Of a stretch of 64,000 bases of DNA, positions 44,527 through 55,373 are shown piece by piece; position 1 is the first letter of the stretch, and each line of letters begins with the position of its first letter. Source of the DNA: Cunninghamia lanceolata (Eukaryota; Streptophyta; Pinopsida; Cupressales; Cupressaceae); the NCBI GenBank assembly GCA_027924645.1, contig BSBN01001199.1:62001-126000 (forward strand). Direction: 5' to 3'. The notes beneath the pieces were generated by a model, which was given only the letters and a program-made list of their open reading frames with translations, ran no database searches and was not told where the DNA came from. Made by a program: the position numbers and the translations under genes.

Positions 44527-45741
44527 TGTTATGGAGTAAAAAGTGGACATGTGCATTTTTACCTTCTAGTTTAGCTTCTAGGTCCTTGTGATAACATTAT
44601 ACATGCAAAATATTTCATCCCAATGCAAAATCCCATGAAAGCCATGTAAAATGGGAACTAGGAGCCCATGATTTACCTTATCCTAGACCAAAAAGGCACC
44701 TAGGAACTTGGGCACCCACACCCAAGTCCTCCTTGATTGGTCGGGGCCAATTTTAATGAATGTTAGTATAGGACCTTTAAAAAGGTCTCTCCTTGTCAGC
44801 TCTTTTGAATTAATTCATGAATGTTAGCGGGAAAGCATATATAAGTGGGTTTTTGAATTCATTTTGATAGAGGTTGATGATTGTGAACTTATTATCTTAG
44901 AGAATAGAGCATTCAAAGCATTCATTATGTTTCTAGAGTAGATTTATGTTTATATTGTGTGGTGTTATAGATTTAGAATCATCATCTGTCTCTTTATGAG
45001 TTGAAGGAACTTCAATCTCCGAAGGGCTTCACCTCCGAGGTGATATCATTTTTATTCGAATCATTCAATCATCATTTAGCTTAGCCTCTATCCTACAAGG
45101 ACACACACTTTGTCTAACAATGATGTTGGGAAAATTAAATGTTATCCTAGGATTTGACTGAGGCAAATCCCTAAACACCATAACCCCCAAACCCCTTTTC
45201 TTCTTGTGTGCAGGTTACAAGTGTGAAGTCTTAAGAAGTGAGGGTATATGAAGGTTATGTAAGGGAAAGGGTTTTAGGATCCAAAATCATTTTGTAAAGA
45301 TTCCTCTATGGAAGACTTGGGTGCCCATCCCAAAGTCCTCCTGCTCAAACAAGCATTGAATCTGGCATCAAGACATCATTTGTAGCATTTCTCTAGTTTA
45401 GACCTCTGGCAGATTCTCCCTCCAAGACTTGGCCACTTGCCCCATAGTCCTATGACTTTCTAGATTCCAAGGCACAAGTTTTGACATCTTACTGATGACT
45501 CTTGTACAATTGGTTTATGGGTTTCAGTCATCTTCTATCTGTTACAAGATGATTATCTTAGAATTAGGGTTTTATGCATATTTGACCTAAGGTTTGATAA
45601 AATACTTGGTTAAATCATATATTTCCATAGCACTCTTGAGAACAAAATCTATAGTTGAGTCGTCCTCCCTCCCGTTGGTAGTGATTTGACTCAGTTTTGT
45701 CCTTGAATGTTATTGTGGAAGAGGGTTTGATTTAACTTACA
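44527..45741 (+). repeat. Downstream LTR of the gag-only element
   Basis: Starts TGTTATGGAGTAAA after the PPT and ends near ACTTACA. It carries TATATAAG (44837-44844), TTGAAGGAACTTCAA (45001-45015) and CACCTCCGAGGTG (45030-45042). Confidence 0.88.
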
Positions 45742-45769
45742 TTCATCATCATCCTTTCCCCCCTTAATA

Positions 45770-46320
45770 GTAGGATATGAACAAAATGGATTTATTGAAA
45801 AAGGCTTTAGACACTTTCAAGAAAATGTAATTGGCATGTGTAAAACCAAATTCTACAACCTTTTCCAGCATCCTCCCTACATATGCCAAAATGGGATCTT
45901 TGGAATAGGGTATGGACATCCATGAAAGCATGAAAGATATGGGAATTTTTTCAAATGTTGCAGTTGCAACTGCCCTGTGAGACATGTATGTAAAATGTGG
46001 AAGCATAGACAAGGAATATTAAATGTTTGACAAAACACCTCAAATAAATGTGGTCTCATGGAATGCCATGATTGTAGGATAGGCACAGAATAGATTTTTT
46101 GAAAAGGTTTTAGACACTTTCAAGCAAATGCAATTGGTAGGTGTAAAGTATGAAGGATATGAGAATTTTCTTAGATGTTGTAGTTGCAATTACCCTATGA
46201 GACTTGTATGCAAAATGTGGAAGCATAGACAAGGCACATGAACTATTTAGTAAAACACATCAAAGAGATGCCATCTCATGGAATGCCTTGATTGCAGGAT
46301 ATGCACAAATGAATTTAGAA
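45770..46320 (+). pseudogene. Second decayed PPR-repeat fragment
   Basis: About two and a half PPR repeats in broken frames: GYEQNGFIEK, TLSRKCNW-type helix with KPNSTTF-like block, GSLE(stop)GMDIHESMKDMGIF, MYVKCGSIDKEY, VVSWNAMIVG and, further on, SWNALIAGYAQM. Strong nucleotide similarity to 7263-7560 (for example GGGTATGGACATCC and AAATGTGGAAGCATAGACAA) shows both belong to the same subfamily. As at 6593, an LTR ends just upstream (45741). Non-functional. Confidence 0.85.
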
Positions 46321-46424
46321 ATTAGTATGTACCAAAAGCTAGAGAGAAAAATATTAAGAAACACAAATGTACACTAAAATTTGTACCTCACGTCTATGAT
46401 GCCATGCAATATAACCTCATTCAT

Positions 46425-47085
46425 AGTCTTCTATAGTCAAAAGCATGCATTATAGTTAGAAAACAAGATTTTTAATATAACAATTCTAAAAAATAGAAAA
46501 AAGAAGAACAAGTTGAGATAAAAATTGTCATACCTGTCCCATCTAGAAGTTTATATGCTAGTCAAGCGTACCTGAGGGGTCATCTTTTACCTTCAGAGTA
46601 TCCAATATTGCTTCAGGATCAAAATTATTAATTGCCCATAGTTGTTTTGGTTTTGGTTTTGCACGATGCTTTACTAACTTAACATTTGTTGCTACAACTA
46701 GGTGCAAATACATCAATATGGTTTTGTGCTTCTCAAAGTCTTCAAATACATGAATATGGTAAGTCTTGAATAGTCAAAATCATGCATTATAGTTAAAGAA
46801 ATGAGATATTTAATATAACAATTCTAAAAAATAGAAAGAAATAAGAACAACTTAAGATAAAAATTGTCATACCTGTCCCATCTAGAAGTTTATATACTAG
46901 TCAAGCATACCTGAAGGGTCATCTTTTACCTTCATAGTATCCAATATTGCTTCATGATCAAAATTACTAATAGTCCATAGTTGTTTTGTTTTTGGTTTTG
47001 CATGATGCTTTAGTAACTTAACATTTGTTGCTACAACTAGGTGCAAATACATGAATATGGTTTTGTGCTTCTCAAAGTCTTCAAA
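46425..47085 (+). repeat. 337-bp tandem duplication at the left edge of the 7.7-kb unit
   Basis: AGTCTT(C/G)(T/A)ATAGTCAAAA at 46425 recurs at 46762, and the following ~320 bases repeat, including CATACCTGTCCCATCTAGAAG and GGTTTTGTGCTTCTCAAAGT. The second unit runs on into the 7.7-kb copy B; copy C has only the part from GTTTATATACTAG onward. Confidence 0.9.
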
Positions 47086-49870
47086 TGCAGGGATGCCATT
47101 CTTTCTAATCATATATATTCACAGCCAAGTCCCAGCAATAACAACTCATCCTATAGGATATGTGAACCCATCATCATTTCTCATAGGTCATGTTAGCTTT
47201 CTTTCCTATACACATCATACCAACCAATTGTTTGACCTATCTTCATTTCCATGTGGTGCAACAACTGCATAAATATGACCTGGTTGTACAAGGTCTAACA
47301 GATGTTCATAGTCAAATGATTTCTCCATGTCATTGAGTAAGGATGAATGACCTTGATATAAATGGGTTAAATATTGTGGAATCCATGCATCTACCCACTC
47401 ACTTGACTCACAATTATCCCAATCACATTTAATAGAACTCTGACAAAAACAAGCTAATTTTTGTGTCCAAATAGTCCATTCACTTGCATTTGACCTTCGA
47501 AATGAATGATGATTCATTAACTCTCTGACAATCCAATTTCTCTCTCTATCCCCTCATCAACCAACCAAAATAACCTATGCACTTTTGAATCAAGGGCCAA
47601 TCCTTGTGACAATGCATAGTTACACCACTTAACAATAGAATCTGCATCATTGAATGTAGCACCACCTCTAATATTTAGTTTTTCTTTAAAAAGAGCTCTC
47701 TTCACGCATGCACCCACTCCATCATGTTCCCCTTTTCTATGCCTGGCTTCAAAAAAATTCCAAATATGAGGTATACCCTTCTCTACATGCATTCTTCTCA
47801 ACCAAAAGAACATACGAGCATTCTTGAATTGACTGGTGCAATTATCTAACCAAATGAGATGTTGATCCATTCTAATATCTTTTTCTTACAAGAACCCATA
47901 AAATTGTTGAAAATAATATTGCACAGACTCTGATGTATGATATCAATCATCACTCATATAAAAATGATATTCTCTGACAATTTTCCTATTCTTTTCTGTA
48001 CTCTTAGGGGCATGTCTATATGTGATGTGAACAAAAATGGCAATCTAAATAGAATTTTAGTACTAGGATTGCACTTCATTTTGTCGTTGAAACATGTAGT
48101 TTTCAAAAATATGAACTACAAAGACAATAGTTCCAATTAGGAAAAGCCTTTACACATCTTGAACTATTGATCTAACCATCGAGACCTATGGTTGTGCCTA
48201 TCATACTTGTAAAATTTTTTTTTCTTAAAATCATCAATAAAATCAACAATACTTACCTCTCTTACAACCAACTCACATATAGAACCTTCACCTCAACTTT
48301 TCAAATTGTATTTCACTATCTCATATTTATTTTTCTCAACCATTTGCTTTCTAAAATCATGTTCGTTGCCCTCATGAATGCATGATATAAACTTTGATAA
48401 CCCACCACATTGCAAACACTTTTTATTTAAACAATCATTCTTGTAGAAAATGTAGCTATCATCTCTAATACATGAAATAAATCTAATAAATCCCTAGATG
48501 ACTTTGGTAGTTGAATTGCACCACACACCTATAACATTTCATTAGGGTGCAAAGTAGAACACATATTGTATAATAATTCACGATACATATAAAACTCTAC
48601 ATGGTATTTGCAACATGTATTATTAATTTTAAGAGGAACACAATATAATGGCTTACAAGATTCAAATGATCTTTGTGAGATTGTCATACCTAGGTGTGTT
48701 TCACAATATTATTTGTACAATGTTATTTGGCTACATTCCAAGTAGTGTTTAGGATGTTGTGTGTGGTCCTTATCACCAATTCCTAACTTTAAAACATTTT
48801 TTACATTCGTTGATACCCTAGAGTTAGTGTGCAAAAATCATTCAATTTCATCCTTTGTGTTATTGATTAGCTTCTTATCAACTCATGGAAACCTACTACT
48901 GAAAGCCCAAGTATCATTTTCATGAGGACAATCTAGTCTTGATCTTAATGCTAGTGCTTTTGACAATGTTTTACAATTCAAGCTTAAGTCAACACAAGTT
49001 TGCCTCATTAATCAATCCTTTCTTAATTGTTTGCTCACTATTGAGGTTGTTATTACTCTATGAGCATCTCTTTTATCTTTCTCCTTGCTAGTCTTTCCAA
49101 TAGAATTGAGTGCATTAAAAATACTTCTAACAATAATTTTATTCCGATCAAACACTTTGTTTACCCAAATCTTTAATTTCTTTAGTAAAGGTCTCATTTT
49201 GTACATTTTTAGTAATTGTACAAAAATTTGGCATTGTTCAATTAATGCTTTATTTTTAAATTATTCATTGAAATTTTTTGAAGCTCACAACCAAACCATT
49301 TGTGACAACCTCTTGCCTTCAAGTTTTTCTATTATGTTCTCATTCATTTCAAGTAACATTTTTGGGTTCTTAGATGTTTTAAAATTTCATCGTTCTCATT
49401 CTTTTATTGACAAACTTCTTCTCTTCTTTTGTAATTTGGAGATACATTGATTTTTATTTTTTCATCCATATTATCAACCTCATCAATTTTATCAACAAAT
49501 CGATTATGGAGTACAAATTCAACATCATGAGGTTCATATCCACAATCTTCAAGCAAATGTCTATGTTTTTATTCTTCTTTGTCCATGATAAATTGCTTTT
49601 ATCAATAGGTGTTTCATAATAGTTTGCAACATTTTCATTTGCAATATCATGGTCTATTTCATTCTTATCTAACATTTCATTATATTCAACATTAACACCT
49701 TCAATTTGCATGTCAATAGATGGTAAAGAAGAAGCTTCACCTTGATGAGAATCCACCCAACCCGGTCTTCCAATTCTCTTCTTTGCTCTATCCTTTCTCA
49801 TAATTTCTTCAATTTGCTCCAATGTAACTTTTCTCCTCCTTTTTGCTTTACAACGACTATTGATCCCCAT
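46897..49870 (-). pseudogene. Uncharacterised transposase-like gene (copy B)
   Basis: Read from ATG 49870. The N-terminus is basic (KAKRRRKVTLEQIEEIMRKD, GRPGWVDSHQG; 138 open residues). A helical block (49206-49012: KMRPLLKKLKIWVNK, KDKRDAHRVITTS) and a Cys block follow. The core at 47870-47517 reads LDNCTSQFKN (D9) and WNFFEARHRKGEHDGVG (H44, D50), a D-x-C-x2-QFK...H-x-KG-x2-DG pattern that I take as a DDE-type nuclease core but cannot place in a named superfamily. The C-terminal part (47517-46897) has HIYAVVAPHGNEDRSNNWLV and KTIFMYLHLVVATNVKLL. Frames break repeatedly, so it is dead. A real host gene is unlikely given the two copies. Confidence 0.6.
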
Positions 49871-50096
49871 TAGGGGAATAAAAATATCACCCTAATGATT
49901 GAAACAAGTAAATTTTGTGTCCAAAAGCATATAAAAGTGTTTTTTTATTGTAACGGGCAAAGATCATGACTTTCTCAATAGAAGAGGGTCTGTGGGCACC
50001 ATTGTAAAGCCCAAAAATGTTCTTTTTACCTTTTTTTGGCCCAAAACAGATATCTGTTACCTAAAGCCCAATTATTTTGGAAACAGATATCTATGT

Positions 50097-50130
50097 AATG
50101 AATATCTATTATAGAAAATGGATATTCATT
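50097..50130 (+). other. Hairpin near the 5' end of the transposase-like gene (copy B)
   Basis: AATGAATATCT-ATTATAGAAAAT-GGATATTCATT forms an 11-bp stem with one mismatch. The copy C counterpart is perfect. ACAGATATCTGT just upstream is itself palindromic. Confidence 0.7.
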
Positions 50131-50146
50131 ATGTTTTTCCTATGTT

Positions 50147-50268
50147 AACAAAACCAAAGGACTTATATGTGGTTGAAAGAAGGTGGTCAACAAAACCAAA
50201 GGACTTATGTGTGGTTGAAATAAGGTGGTGAATCAAACTAAGGACTTATGTGTGGTTGAAAGAAGAGG
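50147..50268 (+). repeat. 42-bp tandem repeat, three copies (copy B)
   Basis: Units start at 50147, 50189 and 50231, each containing AAGGACTTAT-TGTGGTTGAAA with small changes. Confidence 0.93.
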
Positions 50269-50279
50269 ATGTGATCTTC

Positions 50280-52934
50280 ATTAAGGATTAAGAACTTTAC
50301 ATGTCATACCTGAAGAAGGAGATACATTGGAGGATTTTGATCTCTAGATTGTTCCCATAGAAGGAGCAACTAAGTTGAAGGAACAACTTTCCATGAATTT
50401 TGTCTATGGATTGACATAGCCTTAGGATGGCAATAGTTCTAACTTCATAGTTGAAAAAACATTTGTGAGAATGTGATAAGAGTTGAGTGGTGACTCTAGG
50501 ATCGTAGATATATGCTTTTCAAAAAAGTAGAGAAGTTACATAAGTTGTCATCTCAAGTGAAGATTCTAAGTTCTTGTACCATGATTAACACACAAATTGA
50601 GGAGTGAACATGCATATTATTGTAGTAACTTGGTGCAAACTAAAAATCCAGAGGATGGATCTAGAAGAAGAACACCATTTGAGATGTTTATTGGAGACAT
50701 TGCCAAGGGTGTTGATGGCACAATAGAGATTCCAAGTGGCAAAGGCACTATGTAACCTATCAAATTTTTATAGAAATCATATAGAATATCATGTACAATA
50801 TACATATCAAGAAATGCATCATGATACTTGGTATGGGTATGTAAGACTAGTAGAGATGCTTCAAGTGTACGAAAGAAGACAAATTTCACCAAGCTGTAGA
50901 TGGACTAGAAATTCTAGATTAGAGGATACTGACATAGTCTATGATGACACTTGAAAGGATAAAAGACTTGCATGTGAAATAGGTGGATAAAAGATGTATG
51001 AACCAATAAAAAAATTCTATGAGGTTGTGGTCAACACACAATGGACATAGACCCATCAAAGGATGAAATAGTAAGGGTAGAAAGGCAAGAGAGGTAACAA
51101 AAAATGGCCATAAGAAGAAGATGTAGATTGAAGGGAATAATGGCATATTTCGTGCTTATAGATTTGTGGTGACACAACCAACATTAGGTAAAGAGGAGGA
51201 ATAGTTTCCCTATAAGAAACAAGTGATTGTTCCATGGAACAATGGAGGCGTGGCTAGATAATTAACTCTGAATAACTTCACAAATCTATTTCCTAAAGGA
51301 TAAGTCAAAATGTCATGCCAAAAGACTGTGAAATATTTTAGTAGTTTGATTTTTTGGTTGAACATTTTATGCATGAGTATCAACATATCATTCTAGCTTG
51401 TCAATCCCAGTAATGAGGTAGTTCAAATAAGGTGAAATATCATTCTCAACATGTCTCAAACTTACATGTGTATGCCTCGTGACATATGTAACAATGGTGG
51501 AGGGTGTAAAAGATATATTATAAACTAATGCTACCTTATCCTCACATATACCAAGTAAAAATTGTAAAATATCCTCATGAGTTGATATTCATTCTTAAGT
51601 ATGTTTATATCATATGCAAGATGGTATATAGGAGGTATTGCATAAGTACTTAAAGATATAACATGTCAAAGTATGAATGGATCCAAATGGGGGTCTCTAC
51701 TAATTGGTGTATCATATTGATGCATAGATTTAAGTTAATGGGATCTACTGGGTGAGTGTAGGATCATGATGGACCAAACAATACCCCTAAGTGGCAATGT
51801 AAATGTAAAAAACAGACTTAAGTAACTTCATGTCAAAAATTGAATGAGTTATCTACACAATATAGAAATAAGGTAGTAATAAAAGTTTTAATAAATTGAA
51901 TGTAGTTTATGGGGTACAATTTTTTTTTAAATTCTAAAAATAGTTTGGTAAAAATTGGATATTTCAATAAAGCACTACTAAAATTTTTAGAAAAATGTAA
52001 AAAGTAGGTGTCATTTTGGCCAACCTAAGTATGAGAAAAAGTTAATATTTTTCCTCCATGATTTGGGTTTAAGTAAAGGACACATGAGGGGATGTGACTC
52101 ATATTTGTTTGAATTTTTTAAGAAAATAAATAATTATTTATGAATTTTTTACTGTGACTTTTTTTAAATATTAAAAATTAAGTTTCCATCCAACCTAACT
52201 TGGTCAAAAATATATGAAATTCAAAAATTTTAAATTTTAATATATACCCAATAAATCCTAGAATGTGACGCATCTTTTGGATTTAAAAAAGGATTAATAT
52301 ATTGAAAGTTATGGATGTTTTTCAATATGTATATATATTAGGAAATTAGACATAGCGTATGTAGAAAATTAATAATAATTACCTATTAAAATTATTAGGA
52401 GGTATATGTGATATTTTTAGAATAATAATAGCTTCCTCTATAAACCCTTTTCATATGATTAAATTTAGTTACAAAAAAGTCTATCAGCTTCAAGGATGAA
52501 ACTGTGGAAATTTTTAGGATAACACTAAATGGGTGGTTTTGTAAGTTTCTTTGGCAAGTTTTGGGACTCCCACTTGCTTAAATATGAGGTAATCCTAAGA
52601 AATTTTGTAGGAAATTCATATTTGATCTAAAAAATTTAACATCCTTTCCATCCAAATCTAAATATTAGTCTAAATGTTAGCACTTTTTCATCCAACAATT
52701 TTTTTCTTCATTGCCACTGTTTGGCCCATCATGATCTCACACTCACCCTACTACAAATGGGCCACTAGAAGGAGAAGAAATAAAACCATGAGAAAAATAT
52801 TGTCTAGGGCTAAGAGTAAAGTTATCTATAAAAGCACATGACAATGCATGTTTGAAACTCTTTTTGCATTTCCTACCTTGTGACCCTACTCAACAATATC
52901 ATTATATTATTAACTTCTTCATGAAATTCAAATA
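50280..52934. other. Middle of the 7.7-kb unit, non-coding
   Basis: No named family recognised. The plus-strand frames around 50630-50954 are conserved in copy C but broken by stops in both. 51880-52440 is very AT-rich. Confidence 0.5.
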
Positions 52935-55025
52935 TTAGTGGTACATGAAAATAGTTATAGGATATGGTTCTGAAAGTGACATTTTTAGTAGCTTAAAAAT
53001 TGATGTGGCTGATAAAACTGTAGGAAGATTATGTTCCAAATAGAATATTTGTATTGGTGATAGGTCAGACTAACCACCCTATTAGCTTGGGGTCCTGACA
53101 TGGCACCAATCTTTGTGTGGACACTACTTAAGGTAAGATACACCACCATTAGGCCCTCTACCCTAACAATGGCCCCATAGATAATAGTTGATACTCCCTA
53201 GGACTAGTGAAATTACATTTATGTTATGGTGTTCTAGAAGAAATTTTTACCATCTTCCATGAATAGGTGAAATGAAAACCTAGCAATAGGATAGATGCAT
53301 GCCCCTACCACTACCTCCATGGTGGTTGTGGCCTCTTGATTCATATGGTAAGATCAATAGTCTCTTAGATTAGAATTGGTAATGTTTGGTGAATATTTAT
53401 AATAAAATTAATTAGCTTGTAGTTGTTTTGAAATAATCTCATTTGCAATATATAGTAGTTTATATTAAAAAGTAAAAATATAGTTCTTGAGGTTAATTAG
53501 GTAAACAAATATAATTAAGTACAAAATAATTTAAAGCTATAATGTGGTATGTAGATGGAGTGGAATAGAATGGATCATATCAAACAATGTCAAATATAAA
53601 GTATAGTCATGCTATAACAAATAATTAATAAAGAGGTAGAATTATTAGTTATACGATCAAAGCTTGTATGTTGATTGATAAATACAATGAGAATGATGCA
53701 TCTTGGAATTAGGGCTTGAATTTGACAGTTGTATAGCTGTATTTAGACATTTTGTTGTAAAATACAATAACAATTTTTAAAAGACTGTATCATATGAAAG
53801 GAGGGATTTTAGATAAACTGTCAAAATTTATATAGGATTATGATGATTTATATATTTGATTTTTATATGATTTACTTATACTAAGGCATGCCATAGTATT
53901 TGAAAGGCACCATTGAATGGATAACTGTCATAAAAAAATTGCTTGATAGGCAAGGTCAACTATTAAATTTAAGCCCTGCTTGGAATCAAGAATGTGTTAG
54001 ATGGTCATGCATATGAATGAGAATTAGAATATTCTTCCTTGTTCCATACTGAGTAACCTTCATATTTTTGAATCTAGTTTGTGGTTGCAATCTTGCTCTA
54101 TGCCTATGAACTCAACCTATAATGTTCTTGAATTCTCCCAAAAGTAGATTGCTAAATGATTATATCTTTCTATCACACTCTTAGATTTTTTGTCAAGTTT
54201 GTGGTATTTAGAAATACCTTGATAGATAACAAGCTTTAAACATGTGCATGGATTATTTTATTTATCTTTGTCATAATATCATAATAATGAAAGTCCACCT
54301 TATATCACTTTTAAAATAACTCTTACTTCATCTCATTTTGATTCAATTTATACTTTATAGTTACATTTATCATTCTCAACTCAATGATTAAGCTAAGATT
54401 TAAATTATTTTAATTTATCCTTAAATTAAATATATTTATAGAGTATTTTATTCCTTACAAAAAAAAATTGACTTAAAATAGGCTAAAACATAAATTAATA
54501 AACTTAATAATAAAAATGAGCACTTCCACACATAACAAATAAGAAATGAAAAAAACCAATGTAAATTCTAATAATTCACTATGTGTGGGTTAGTCAATTA
54601 ATAAAAATAGTTTTGAATACTTTAATTTCACTTGAATAATAGTTTTGAAATATGGATAGTTTTTACGTCCAAACATGACATGATGTGTAGGATTGGATAA
54701 GGTATGGTAAAAATGTAAAAATATGTGTAAATGTGAATAGGTAAAGGTTTGAAAAATGAGCCCTACTTCATACAAAATTCTAGGTCATTTGTCAATATAT
54801 AATTACATTAAAACATTCTCTCAAAATAAATCCAAAACTAGATGAAAATTAGCATAGATGATTAAATTTTACTAGAAAAGTTTAAATACAAAATATGATC
54901 TAAATAAGATAAAACTTAATGATGAGAATCATTAATTGATTGTAATTGATGGGTACACCTTACCAAAGATTCTTTCCTTACTCAAACCACATACTTTCCC
55001 TTAAAAAATGGGGAGTGGAGTCCAC
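52935..55025 (+). repeat. Region shared with inverted copy A (copy B right end)
   Basis: The reverse complement of 24962-27035. It ends at GGGGAGTGGAG (about 55025). It holds one unit of the 41-bp sequence that is expanded sixfold in copy A. The stretch 54612-55025 is present in A and B but missing from C. Confidence 0.85.
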
Positions 55026-55331
55026 CTGTCACATCTAAAAGGTACTTTACACATTTGGTCACTTGTCTCTATCACTATCTCTATCGGCTAAAAATATAAA
55101 GCTAAATGTTTAATATTAAATTATATAATTTCTGGGTTATACAGCATTTGTATTTTATTCAGTTACATAAAATAAAGAGCAGATACAAACCCAACACTGA
55201 CCATGTGAAAAGATAGGAAAGAATCTATCGGGCTGATGCTTCGTCATCTTGTTGATTTTTTCCAAAAAAAACATGCAGGCAGATCCACACCTACGAGAGC
55301 TTCCTTCCAATTTTTGGGAAATTTTGGGACA
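55026..55331. other. Unique spacer between copies B and C
   Basis: About 300 bases with no recognised feature or similarity within the window. Confidence 0.5.
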
Positions 55332-55362
55332 ATAGGTTTAAATAGGCTACTCCAAATTTACT
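55332..55362 (+). repeat. Left 31-bp inverted repeat
   Basis: ATAGGTTTAAATAGGCTACT then CCAAATTTACT. It matches the reverse complement of 63078-63108 at 29 of 31 positions (differences at positions 10 and 21). Confidence 0.93.
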
Positions 55363-55373
55363 AGGTTTATATA

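Larger units (their letters stand above)
39635..45741 (+). mobile_element. Non-autonomous gag-only LTR retrotransposon (family T2)
   Basis: LTR (39635-40850), decayed gag (about 40850-42658), long non-coding 3' region with tandem repeats (42660-44511), PPT (44512-44526) and LTR (44527-45741). No protease, RT, RNase H or integrase trace occurs between gag and the 3' region, so it depended on another element for movement. The two LTRs differ at many positions (about 75-80 % identity by eye), so it is old. It shares PPT and 3' region with the family-T1 copies at 29644 and 31389. Confidence 0.8.
46888..54611 (+). repeat. 7.7-kb direct duplication, copy B
   Basis: Collinear with 55365-63077 over its full length with about 95 % identity by eye and only small indels (7,724 versus 7,713 bases). 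It contains a minus-strand transposase-like pseudogene, a 42-bp tandem repeat, an AT-rich non-coding middle and a right part also found as copy A. To the right, homology with copy A (but not C) goes on to 55025. Confidence 0.95.

Noticed and set aside
48188..49450. Plus-strand open frames rich in Phe/Leu/Ile
   Set aside because: They are antisense shadows of the minus-strand transposase-like gene; the same positions in copy C are similarly open.
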